Assembly (NCBI GenBank): GCA_002205965.3
Contig: NADL03000673.1
Span: 1,674,001-1,738,000 of the forward strand
Length of the DNA: 64,000 nucleotides
Origin: Kappaphycus alvarezii
Taxonomy: Eukaryota > Rhodophyta > Florideophyceae > Gigartinales > Solieriaceae
Reading direction: 5' to 3'
The notes below the pieces were generated by a model. That model ran no database searches. It was not told where the DNA came from and saw only the letters and a program-made list of their open reading frames with translations. Shown here piece by piece: positions 44,691 through 56,082 of the stretch. The stretch's first letter is position 1, and each line of letters begins with the position of its first letter. A program made the translations under genes and the position numbers.

Positions 44691-46863
44691 AGGTGAACCG
44701 CACAAGCGAAAGTTTAAATGTCGGCTTTGCGCAAAAGAAGGTGCATTGTGACGTGGAACAACAAATTTCCGAAGCCATATGAACAGCAAACACAAGGCAA
44801 CTGACATCTCCGTGTCATTCGATAAACGTAAGGGGGGTTCAGCTATTATATCAATCCTGAAAAACCTTGGCTTCAAGAAAATTTTCAGGCAGAAGGTCAA
44901 CAAATCGGGTTCGGGTCAGAAGAAATTTATTTGGTTATGCGCAGAATGGATAGATCTCAATCAAAGACCGCTTTCTATTGTTGAAGATTCGTGGTTTCGG
45001 GCAATTATTGATGAATTTGCTCCAAAGATCAACCATGTCAGCCGTCAGGCCGTCAGTCGTATTCTACAGAAATCCGAGGCTATTGTTGATAAGTTGAATG
45101 CAGATACATTCGAAAAGGTTCCGATTTTAGCTGGAACTACAGATGTTCGGACAGCCGAAAATAATGATTCCTATTCATCTTTAACAATATCGTTCATTGA
45201 CAGCGAATGGGGATACCATACAAACTTGGTATGCTGCACTAAGCTGGTTGGTCGCCATACTGGAAAGGAACTTTCACGCTTACTTCTTGAATCTACGAAG
45301 AAATTAGGAATCGAAAAAAAGAGGCTTTTATAACCACTGACAGCGCTGCTAATGCGAGGAAACAAGTCAAGCTTACGTCGGAAGAGGAAGGGATTTTGCT
45401 GAAATTGAGGATTCTGTACTACCGGAGTCGCGGCCCGAGAAAATCAGAGAGCTTGAAAGTGGAGAGGAAACTCACGAGGTCGCCTCGATTTATGCGCAAG
45501 AAAGAGATGCAATTACGTTTAAGGCAACTGAATCTGAACCCGCTGCCAATGAATCAGTATTCGAAGAAGTAGAAACTGGACTGGATAACATGATATCAAT
45601 GAGGATTTCAGCGAAGATTTATTCGATTATCAGCTCAATTTGATCCTGAATGCCACCTTACCGCAGTTGCCTGAAAACTTCTCCCTTGCAGATACTGTTC
45701 CTGAAAGATCCTCCACCAATCAGACAGGGTCAGCCTACACTTTCAGATCTTCTTGAAACCGAACTGCATGTGCATCTCATTCGCTTCAGATTTCGCCTCG
45801 TAAGGCATTTTCAGAAAAGGAGATTGAAGAATTCCTTATGAAAGTGCGCCAGACTGTCAAGTTTTTTAAGAAGTCTGCAGTTGCTGCACAGTACCTTATT
45901 TCAGATCTTTCGTTCAAAAATGCGGGTATATTGCGGGCAATTTTGGGTGTTTAGACAAGATGGTGATCTACTGTTTCAATGGCTGAGAGGTTTTTGTATT
46001 TGGAACCCTTTCTTCGATCTGCAATCGAAAAACTGTATGCTGACAATGTTACACAGAAAGGTGTCGGTCCAGCTGATGGACCTACCGCTAGGGAAAAGCT
46101 TCTCTGAAAGCTATTGTTGAGTTATTCAGGGCAGTCGAAGAATGTAAAGCTTTCTTGGGCTCTCATGTAGGCCCGACAATGCATTTAAAGGACATTTGTT
46201 CGGCAGAAATTTTGAAAATTCTAAAAGAGGAGAAGGAGCAAAATTTAATGGATTCTGTGACGCGAAGATTGGTAGATGATTTGTCTGAATTAATCCTGAA
46301 CCGTCGTAAGAAGAATAACCTTCAGTGTCCAATGGCAGAGCGTTGCGCTCATGTTGCAACTCTTCTGATTCCCAGATATTTCAAATGAAGCACAAGGTTT
46401 TCTTGGGTGGAGTTGATTCTTACTCACTTTCTGACACAGTTGCTGTGAGGCTTATCTCAAAATTGGCCTAAAAATACTTCACTATGACGGTTTAGTCAGG
46501 GTTGGATGTGTAAAATGAAAAAGCATCCGAACATTCAAAGAAGGGGGTTTTATCAAGTTTCGATTCAGATGATGATGATGTGCAAATTGGGGATAAAGTT
46601 GATGCCACAATTCATTCTGAGATTAACCTTTGTAAGTTTATGGCGGCTTTTCCAAAAGAAATGGAACCGCTTGATTTTTAGAAGAAGTATGAAGGCACAT
46701 TCCCAATCTAAACTTTAGTCGCACGTGCTGATTTTACTCTTAATTCTTCCTCCACATCATCTGAAAGGGTTTTTAGCGTTGCTAGATCAATAAGATCCAA
46801 GAAGAGATCCCGGCTGACAGCTGGCCTTACCGATTGTCTTTTGAAATTTGGAGACTATCTGTA
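44690..46863 (+). pseudogene. hAT transposase relic with BED finger and dimerisation domain
   Basis: A BED zinc finger at 44700-44790 (FKCRLCAKEGAL, then FRSHMNSKHK, with one TGA between) precedes a 184-codon block (44779-45333). That block reads IDLNQRPLSIVEDSWFRAII, then LAGTTDVRTAENNDSYSSLT (first Asp) and CTKLVGRHTGKELSRLL. The C-terminal dimerisation domain is clear at 46720-46863 (SSSTSSERVFSVARSIRSKK, then LTAGLTDCLLKFGDYL). The middle is broken by several frame changes. It is a different family from the hAT at 0-1.8 kb. Confidence 0.8.
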
Positions 46864-46869
46864 GAGACG

Positions 46870-48091
46870 AAAGCATCTTCCAGACGAATTGAATTAGATC
46901 CGCAATATTAAGAATGTTATAAATTCTTTATTTGAAGTCTTTTTATTACCTTTTATATGCCACGCTACTTGCGGTATAATAAAATAGCGCTCGCTAATTT
47001 GACGAAATATGCTTCAGTTTATACACATATGCACTGCTTTTCTGTCCTAAGCCCAGTAAAAATAGATATTTATCGCTATCCATATAAAAAACTACAACTT
47101 ACCCCTTTGAGGTAAGTTCAAGATTCATTTTCACATGATTAATTGATTCCAGTTTATAAAAGTTGTGTTTGTTGTAATAAATCCTGTAAAAATATTCAAA
47201 AACAGCCTTTTATTCACATAAACAGGTTAAAAGGTTGTAGCTGCCCTTCTGGAGACATATTACTATGAGTAGCACTCCAATCTCTGGTGCTTCGTAGTTG
47301 GCATCTAGATAAAAGCTCCCTTGTACTACATTATCACAGTTATCTGAGAACGATCTCGGAATCAGGAAATTAAATCACCGCTCAAACTAAGTTGCTGCGA
47401 GAAAGGATATGACTATCCAGAATCCCAGAACTTAGGCTTAACCACTCGACCACGGGTCGATTGTTGAGAACTATGATGCGAATAGTTGTATATATACATC
47501 GCATATTTCAAATATGGCCTGACTATCCTGTCCCGAGCCCCGATGCGCATGGACGACGAGGTATATTCGGTTAGATCTTAGCCGTATAGCTAGGACGTGC
47601 GCAGTCCTCAGTAGATACTACTGAATGCATTAAACTTTTTTCTTTTTTCTGACTGCAAGTGAGTGCATTGGCCAGGGGCTGTTCAAACAATTGAGGCGGC
47701 CCTGTTTCTTGGGATCGAACCCTTACTCTGAAGATAATGCATTGTACAGTTCAGTGCATGACTGCATGTTGCACTTTAAGCTAGCCCTTACACTGTAATG
47801 TAAAGCACTGCACAGTACTGTATAGCACAGTACAGAACTATTCCGTTGGTCATGACTAGGGGAATTTTTTTACAAAAGTAATATGGGGGGTTAATTTACT
47901 AGGGGAATTAATTTCTTCGGGGAATTAATGACCTATCTGGTCATAATTATGACTAGCTAGTTCATTAAAATATGAAGTCACAGTCATAATTATGGTCATA
48001 GTCATAACTTATGACTATGACTTCAAAAATTACTTATGAGGTAATAATTCCCGTTTTGGTCTGTCAGATGATTCTTTACTCTTTACTTATC
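46870..48091. other. AT-rich noncoding flank with palindromes
   Basis: No gene. 47796-47845 has GTACAGTAC-type words. 47940-48021 has a cluster of palindromes: GTCATAATTATGAC at 47940-47953, and two 13-base arms of GTCATAGTCATAA around one base at 47995-48021. A tRNA-like B-box word (GGGTTCGATCCC, minus strand, about 47714-47725) stands alone. Confidence 0.5.
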
Positions 48092-48179
48092 TATTGAGTT
48101 AAGAACTAACTAGATGATGAACATCGGTCACGTGCAATGGGGCACGGGAAATGATGGCCATAGCCACCGAGGACCACAG
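48092..48179 (-). mobile_element. LINE family A 3' end, left part (A7a), split by Gypsy
   Basis: Begins TAAGAACTAACTAGATG, matching the 3' terminus of copy A4, and continues to CCGAGGACCACAG at 48179, where the Gypsy LTR starts. The match resumes at 54076. Confidence 0.8.
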
Positions 48180-48500
48180 TGTTGATGACAGTGGCTGGAA
48201 GGTGATTTTTATGTGTTTGTAGTACTATCTATGACGATTTTTAGGGTAACGTACTGTACTTTCTATCTTCTACCTCGTAGTTTTTAATTATTTTTTATGG
48301 TCAAGTACAGTAGTGTACAGTAAGTACACTACTACATGTAAAGACGACTCTCAGCCGCAGACCGCTCGGTTGTCGTTTATGTAGGTAGTACCCGAGTCGC
48401 TTGGGCAACTCTTAGGAGGTAGCGTCACCTAGCGACCCCTCCCCACTCAAAAACCTACACCTATTGTCTTCTTCCCTATTACCCCATTCCGCTCCCATCA
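48180..48500 (+). repeat. 5' LTR of the Gypsy element
   Basis: Starts TGTTGATGACAGTGGC and ends CGCTCCCATCA. It contains AGTACAGTAGTGTACAGTA. The Gag start codon overlaps its last base. Confidence 0.9.
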
Positions 48501-51500
48501 TGGTACTCTTGCGCAAGGCTGATACTCCCAGCGCCAGCGCGGTCGTGTTCGACGGCACGACCGATGTGCGAAGATTCTTCTTTTTCTTTGAGAATGTCGC
48601 GATGGCATCCAAACCTGACGAGGAGAAAGCTCTTTCTCTCTTCGCACACCTAGACGGCGCAGCGTTCAAATTCTATTACGATACGTTTGCGTCAAATGGT
48701 GAGCTCGTCCCCGAAGCGAAAAACTACGCCGAAGTTAAACAGAAGTCTCTCGAGCATTTCGCGAAGGACGAAGACCCGGAGGACGTCATTCGCTAAGCTC
48801 TAGAAGTTGGATTTGAACTAGAAGCCATTCTTGGTTCTTTGAGGGAAATTGAACGCCTCTACGAGAAGGCGGGGTTCGATAACATCGCCAGGTTCAGACT
48901 CCTTCGCACTGCTGCCTGTCGACACAAGGAGCTGCAGCAGTTCTTGGCATTTCGGGGACCCAAGGATTATCCGGGAATATTTAAGGCGCCGAAGGACTTT
49001 CACTCGAATCGTGTGGCGTTTGCTAGCCCCTCTAGCCGCACCGCTGAAGTTCCGCCGGCACGGTTGCTGGTTCCCCCGAATTCGAGGTCTAGGAACATCG
49101 AAGACAAGGTGGACGCTCTAGCCGAAGACCTCTCGAAGTGGACTCTTTTTCTGAACAAAACTAAGGGAGATGACGGGGCTGAACCATCGTCAGCCCCTAG
49201 GAAAAATAATAAGGTCCGCCAATGCTCTTACTGCAACGAGCTTGGCCATAACGCAGTGAATTGCGAGAAGAACCCGCATCGTAACACCCGCTGTTCCCTT
49301 TGTGGAAAGATGGGTCACTAAGATGCTACGTGCTGGTCCGGTGGAAGAAGGACAGCGATTCGAGAAGAAGCCCCGCCGAGAAGAAAGAAGACGGGGAAGG
49401 AAGTGACCGAGTGAATGTCCTCCGAGAAGACTCGTCCGAAACCGACTCCTCACAAGACGAAGGAGTAAATGTCGCGAAAACAAACACCGACGGAGAGGCA
49501 CTACCAAAACAGCCCCGTCAGGACAATCATGGAGGTATTCTGATCTCTCGCCTCGTAACTGGTCCCCACGCTCGCGGTATGCAGCTGGGCCCAGCCCTAC
49601 CCCCGGAAGAATCTCGAATCATTAGCCGTAAGAAGAAGGCGAAGAAATCGAACCGCGGGAAGGAGAATTCTAATAAGCTGCAGGAATACATAGGGAAATA
49701 CGACGTTGTTTCCGAGCTTGCAAACGCAAAATTTGGTTTGACATTCGGTCGGCTTCTCCGTGGAGATGCTGAAGGAGCTAGCCAAGTTTTGCGCCGTTTC
49801 TTGGGAAACAGTCTATTTCACGTGTTGCAGTCGTTTCGAATTCGAGTCCTCGTTTATTACAGTTGGTTCATCTCAAAGTTTACGGAACCGAGGTCTGGGC
49901 TCTACTAGACTCCGGAGCCGTACCGGATGTCATGTCAGCTGATTTGTCTAGACGTCTTTACGTTTCACCGAACTACACGTCTAAAAGGATAACTGTTGCA
50001 AATGGTGACAGCTCTTCCTGTGTAGGTTCGCTGGTCAAGTTCCCGACGACCTTTGGGGACCAAGCCGTGAAACTAGACTTACTTGTCATCGAGAAGTCTC
50101 CTTTCAACCTAATAATAGGCCTCCCTACGCTCACAGCTATGCGTGCGAATATGGATTTCGGGGCACAGAGCGTCCGTTTAACCGGTGGTTCCGAAGAAGT
50201 TGTGCTCCCGCTCGAGCCTGATACTAAGTGTACCGAGAAGAAACTGGTCGGGGGCGAAGAGAAAGGGACTCCCAGTGAAGATTTTACTTCTGATTCGAAC
50301 GCCAGTCCGGAGCCCTCGGACTCTTCAGAAGAAGAGCTGGTCCTAGCCATCCGCGAGGACAATTTTACCGGATCGAGCGAAGGTCCCAGTGAAGAAAGCA
50401 CTACCGACGAAGAAGAAAAGAAGGAGAAAATGCGGGATGTTGTGAGAGCTCGACTTGCTCATTTGAAAGAAGAAACGCAAGGTGAGATAAATTGTTTGCT
50501 TCGCGACACGGGAATCGTCGCCTGGACTATAGACGAGCTACGTCCTGCAGCCGTGACGACGAAGCATTCCTTTGAAATGAAGGACCCTACCCCGATCTAT
50601 CACAGGGCTCGCCGAATGTCGCCTCGACACAACGAAATAGCCCGTCGAGAAATCTTCAACATGTTAAATGCTGGGATCATCACCCCAGCGTCGTCGGCGT
50701 GGTCGTTCCCATTGGTTATCGTAAAAGAAAAGGACGGTAGGCCTCGTTTCTGCGTGGATTATCGCACTCTGAACCGCAAGATGAAGGCGGATCGTTGGCC
50801 ACTACCTAAGGCAGAAGAGATCTTAGACAACCTAAAGGGTAGCTCTATATTCACCACCCTTGATTTTTTGCGGGGTACTGGCAAATCCACATGGCAGAAG
50901 AGTGTAAGGAGATGATTACGTTCGGCAGCCGTTTTGCTACCTTCAAGTTCGAGGTGATGCCATTTGGTCTAATGAACGCGCCTTCAACATTTCAGCGCAT
51001 GATGGATTACGTACTGAAGGACATTCCCTTCGCCCTTGTCTATCTTGATGATGCCGTGATCTTCTCCAACTCTATGGGGAGCATATTGATCATTTGGCTG
51101 TCGTCTTCAAGGCAGTCGGGGACGCAGGACTTAAACTTAAGATTTAAAAATGCGCGTTTGCTATGACAAGCGTAAAGCTGCTTGGTCACTTCATAGACAA
51201 GAGTGGAGTCCGCGTCGATGACGAGAAGATTGATGCCATCAAAAGGGCCCCTTTCCTACCAACTCAACGGAGTTGCGTAGCTTTCTTGGCCTCGCCCGGT
51301 ATTATCGTCGCTTCATCAAGGAATTTGACGCAATATCCTCTGCCCTTCACGCAGAAACTTCGGGTAATAGGAAGTTCCAATGGACTGAGGAGATGACTGC
51401 CGCCTTCTAAACTCTGAAAGAGAAGCTTACTTCTCCGCCGGTGCCAGCCTTTCGGACTTTGAGTCCCCCTTCATCGTGGAAACCGACGCTTCTAATTTCG

Positions 51501-53155
51501 CCTTTGGGGCAGTCCTGGCCCAGAAAAAGGGAAATGGCAAGAATTATCCCGTGCAGTACGCAAGCCGGACGATGAGCTCAGCAGAGCGTAACTATTCCGC
51601 CAGCGAGAGGGAGGGCCTCGCCGTTATTTTCGCTTTAAGGAAATTCAGAGTGTATCCGTTATCGACAGAGCCCTTCAAGCTCATTACCGACCATCAAGCC
51701 CTTCGTTATGCCTTCAAGAAAAACGACATTCACGGAAGGCTGGCGCGATGGATGGACTTCCTTGCGGAGTATGAATTCAGGGTCGAATACAGGCCAGGTA
51801 CGGGAAGCGGAGCAGCTGATTTCCTCTCGCGTGTGGCACCTGCCGGGCCGTCTCCTGCTTCTGGACTTGATGGAGGAGACTTAGTTGCGGCGCTGGATTC
51901 TGTCGTTACCGAAGAGAATCCCATAATCGAGCCTTTCCTCCTTGACGTCGCGCGTCATTTGCAAGGTTTAAAGATCCGAGTTGATGATGAAGAGAAGCGT
52001 CGTTCCGTCAAGCGTATGGCTAAAAACTTCATGATGTGGGAAGGAAAGCTGCTTAGACGAACCAGAAACGGGCTAAAATCTGTACCGTTTATAAAGTAAA
52101 GATCGCGATATTGAAGACCTTTCACGAAGATATCGGACATTGGGATAAGGAGACGACGAAGAAATTTGTTATAGACCGCTATTGGTGGCGGCAGATGCAC
52201 CAAGACATTCACAACTACGTGAAAAATTGTGAGGGGTTCCAGAAGACGAGGCCTGTTCCGCCGTACCGTACGACTTTGAACGTCCCATTGACCAATATCT
52301 TCGAAACTTATTCGATCGATTTCACGGGACTTCTGCCGAAATCAAACGCCGGAAAGAAGTATCTGCTCATCGCCGTCGAGCATTTGGAAGGTTGGCCAAT
52401 CGCAGTTGCCACCACAGACTCGTCGGCTGCAACAGTCTCCTAGTTCATCGAGAGTGAAGTTATGCACCTTTTGGTCTCCCGAAGACCATTATCAGCGACA
52501 ACGCTGGATGCTTAACCGCTGCCGCCGTCGCTGATTTCATGAAGAAACGTGGAATTACCTGGACCACTGTTCTCGCGTATGCTCCCATGTCTAATGGTAG
52601 TGCCGAAAGGATGGTACGAACCATCAAGACAGCCGTGAAGAAGATGGTTGTCGGCGAAGGTATAAATAGGGAAGATTGACCCGTGTCTTGTACGGATACC
52701 GCCGCCGTCGCCTTTCCGCGGGAGCTTTGCCGTTCGAACTGATGTTCGGAGTAGTTCCGAGCATGAGTCCATCTGACCCCGTCGAGTTGATGGACTGCGC
52801 TTCAGATACACATCGCAAGTTGGAACTTCTGGCCTCCGCTGCCCTTCGAGCTCAGCATCGAGAAGAAAAGATGCATAGAATGGGTCATTCAACCTCTACA
52901 GAGCCTCGCATATTCAACGTGGGTGATTGGGTTCTAGTGCCACATGCCCAGGCGTTAACTTCGGCCGCTAAGTGGCCTGCCCTCCGTTCTCGCTATTACG
53001 GGCCTTGTCGCGTTTGGAAAGTTGCTCATCCTCGATACTGGCTCATCTCATACGGGGGTCGCCATTCCCGCCGCGCCATCCACGCGAAGAGAATAGTTCC
53101 TTTTGTCTTGCGCTCGAGCCACCTGAAGGCCTACGAACACTTGATTGAGACATGA

Positions 53156-53759
53156 TATTTACCGCTTCATCTCTTGTATTAGTGCTTCTCTATGCTTCCC
53201 TGTTTTGATGAGTAATAGGCACCCCAATGGAATCCTAACTTGCTTCTTCGAGCGAGAAAGACCGACTGCGGTCTTCTTAACCCGCGCAAAGTGTTATTCT
53301 CTCACCCCGCACTCGTCAACTGCACCATTGGTTCCCAAGCTCAGTTCTGCGCACAATTTTTCTTTGCTCCGACCACCTTCCGGCTTTTCCTTAACCACGA
53401 TCTGTTTCGTATGCTCCATCCTACTAATCCGCAAGGGATTTTGGGACGAAGATACCACCGGATTACTTCGCGTCTACACGCTCAGTGGATAGGCCAGTCG
53501 CGGAGGCTTTGTCTGACCTTAATCAATACTGAGCTTCGAGGCGAAGGCGGTGCGCGGGAGGAGATGGGAGCCTCTGAGGGTACAAGGCCTCAATAGTTGG
53601 TGGCTTGGTGCTTGGTTACGGGCAGGGAATGAGTGTGCTGCGGTTCGGGGCGGGGGTGTGCAAGTATGTGCCAGGGTGCACAAGGGTCGGCCGATCTCTA
53701 CCCTGAGCTGGCCGAGCTCACTGTATACTGCACCAAGGTTGCAGTTTGAGGACGGGTGG
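53156..53759 (+). other. 3' noncoding part of the Gypsy element
   Basis: Between the end of the integrase and the 3' LTR. No further domain is seen. A purine-rich GAGGACGGGTGG directly before the LTR fits a polypurine tract. Confidence 0.6.
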
Positions 53760-54075
53760 TGTTGATGACAGTGGCTGGAAGGTGATTTTTATGTGATTGT
53801 AGTACTATCTATGACGATTTTTAGGGTAACGTACTGTACTTTCTATCTTCTACCTCGTAGTTTTTAATTATTTTTTATGGTCAAGTACAGTAGTGTACAG
53901 TAAGTACACTACTGTACCGACGCCTCTCAGCCACAGACCGCTCGGGTGTCGGTTATATAGGTAGCACCCGAGTCGGTTGAGCAACTCTTAGGAGGTAGCG
54001 TCACCTAGCGACCCTCCCCACTCAAAAACCTACACCTATTGTCTTCTTCCCTATTACCCCCTGCCGCTCCCATCA
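53760..54075 (+). repeat. 3' LTR of the Gypsy element
   Basis: Close match of 48180-48500 with about fifteen differences and a few short length changes. Confidence 0.9.
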
Positions 54076-54330
54076 CACAGAACACAGCTGATGCGCTGAT
54101 AGATTCGCGAGCGAATAGTGGCATCGGAGGTATGATATCTGGCGGCAATCCGGGGAATGAACGTTTCCAGAAACAGTGCAGTGGCTGGGGACGCCGCTCC
54201 AAGGGAGTCGAGAGTTACTCTACTTATCTTGAGTGTACACCGAGAGGGGATTAAATTACCTGGTAATAGCATATTTTCATTTATGAAGTGCCTGTAATGG
54301 AATTTTTTTTTTTTACCGGCCATCACTACG
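54076..54330 (-). mobile_element. LINE family A 3' end, right part (A7b)
   Basis: Continues copy A7a. The minus strand reads LDSLGAASPATALFLETFIP and RSRIYQRISCVLC, the tail of the LINE protein after the endonuclease. 5'-truncated near 54330. Confidence 0.8.
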
Positions 54331-54465
54331 TGTAGTACCTGTTAAAGTTCCCCAAAGAGCCGGCTAAGAGCGGTCCCACCGGTTGACCCAAATACCTATT
54401 TTTTGAAAAATAGGTCAAGGCCAACTCCCACCGGTACAGAAAATAGGTCAAAATAGGCGTGGTTA

Positions 54466-54512
54466 CACAAATCCAGACACCAAATTTCTGAAATTTGGTG
54501 TCTGGATTTGTG
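54466..54512. repeat. perfect 22-bp inverted repeat with 3-base loop
   Basis: Arms CACAAATCCAGACACCAAAT(TT) and its exact complement flank CTG, giving a 47-base hairpin inside the left end of the Harbinger element, about 100 bp from the terminus. Confidence 0.95.
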
Positions 54513-54794
54513 CAAAGATACCCCAAGGGTTCGTTGACATGGCGCTTTCTCATTCGCTATATACTTGGTAGCCATCATTCCCCGGATACCTTTTTCCCGG
54601 GAAACCGGAACTGCCTGACATCCAAGACGCATAGAAGCCACCGTTTCGATATCAGGATGCCGCTCTTTCTGGAGAGAGGTTTACAAACAAGAATAGTCTC
54701 CATCTTCATCAACGGCTGGGTACTGCGCATTGCCTCACCCAGCTTTACTTCGATTTCACGTGCTCCGTCAAACAGTTGAGACATTTTCATATCA

Positions 54795-55891
54795 ATGGAC
54801 AACAGGAACCAGCGCTATCGCTCTGCTGCGTTCGTGAGCAGCGCGGTGCCAACAACCCGCCCAATATCACAGCTTTCAGCCGCCAATCACGATTCTGTAC
54901 CATCAATACCGAGTGATACGACAAGATTTAATCTCGAAGAGTGTTCACGTGAGCTTCCCTCGATTCGGAGCATCGATATTTTATCTCCAAAATCTCCAAC
55001 GCTCCTCTTCCAGTCCCCAACATCTAGTAGCCATGGCATAGTTACGAAGACAACAGAAGAAGCTAAAAGCACCAGCACGCAACAGAAAGATAATTTTGCA
55101 ACTACTGGGAAAGGTTCACGTGGGTTTGGATTTACTAGTAAGGAAGATATAGCTGTGGTTAGGGCCTGGTTGAACGTATCGGAGGACCCTGTGGTGGGTT
55201 CGGACCAGAAAGCATCTCAGTTTTATGAGCGCGTTGCTGAAATTTATAACGATCGCTTGAAACCAAGCCATTGTAGCACCCGCAACGCGCTCTCACTACG
55301 GCGTCGATTCGATTGTATCAAAGCGAATTGCGTTCGCTTCTCCGCATGCTACAGCGCGGTAAAGCGGTTGAAGCCTACAGGAGTCTCATACTCAGATATT
55401 ATCCGACTGGCGACTGCCAGCTTCAACAAGGTCAAGGTGGCGCACCCTTCGGACAATACAGGGAGAACATTCAGGTTCCTCGAGGCTTGGGAAGTCGTCA
55501 ACGGACACCCGAAATTCCAGGTCCAAGTTGAGCAGATTAAAAAGAACGTGGGCGAGGAGACGGAAGGACAAAACGAGTTTGCGTCCTGTACGAACTCTAG
55601 TAAAACATTCGAGAGGCCAATGGGACGAAAGAGGGCCAAGGCGGAGCAGAAGAAGGCCGCCGGGGAAACAAAAAGATAAAGTTAATGAATGAAGCTGTGG
55701 AGCTTCAACGCAAACGGAATGACACACTGGAGCGATACACAGAAATCATGTTGTTCAAGGAAAGCGCTTCTGTTTCTAAAGATGAGGATCAGACGAAGGA
55801 GTACTTCGACCTCATGCGCAAAGAAGCAATTCTTAAGGCGAGAAAGAGGACGGCTCTCCTCTCGATGAATGAGAATTGTGAGGAACAGTAA
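54795..55891 (+). CDS. Myb/SANT-like accessory protein of Harbinger
   Basis: ATG at 54795. The first 110 residues are Ser/Thr/Pro-rich and disordered. The Myb/trihelix-like region follows (FGFTSKEDIAVVRAWLNVSE; RNALSLRRRFDCIKANCVRF), then KFQVQVEQIKKN and the basic patch GRKRAKAEQKKA. The frame stops at 55679, but the next frame continues without a gap (KLMNEAVELQRKRNDTLERY to NENCEEQ, stop 55891). That is the coiled-coil tail usual in these proteins, as in NAM-associated C-termini. One more A in the A5 run at 55669-55673 would join them. It probably acts with the convergent nuclease in nuclear import and end binding. Confidence 0.75.
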
Positions 55892-56082
55892 TTTGCTCCG
55901 ATAATATGATGCTCTGAACTGCTTAATAAACTACGAATTCTCTTCCTTCGTGTACTGTCCCTTCCCTCGAGTTGGATTGTGATGGCGAGGCTGTTTTCTT
56001 TAACAGGTGGTTCGTTCCAAAATGTTGCTTCTTGACACTGTGCGGATGATGTTTGGCGTGCGAGAAACTCTCGCCAATTGTC

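Larger units (their letters stand above)
48180..54075 (+). mobile_element. Ty3/Gypsy LTR element, nearly whole in layout, broken
   Basis: Two LTRs of about 320 bp (48180-48500 and 53760-54075, TGTTGATG...CCATCA) are roughly 95% alike. The 5-bp target duplication CACAG flanks them (48175-48179 and 54076-54080), so the insertion is intact at both ends and fairly young. Parts in order: Gag (48500-49320) with two zinc knuckles, protease (DSGA near 49910), reverse transcriptase (LVYLDD near 51040), RNase H (near 51480), integrase with zinc-binding and catalytic regions (about 52110-52700) and an integrase C-terminal domain to 53152. About eight breaks. It is inserted in a family A LINE. Confidence 0.92.

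Noticed and set aside
47380-47760. tRNA-like A-box (GGTCGAGTGGTTAAG) and B-box (GGGTTCGATCCC) words on the minus strand
   Set aside because: They lie about 270 bp apart and no cloverleaf could be drawn around either; at most a tRNA-derived remnant.
43915-48060. Terminal inverted repeats of the second hAT (GGCGGGGAATTAT and ATAATTCCCGTTT)
   Set aside because: The similarity is short and AT-driven, and no 8-bp target duplication flanks it.
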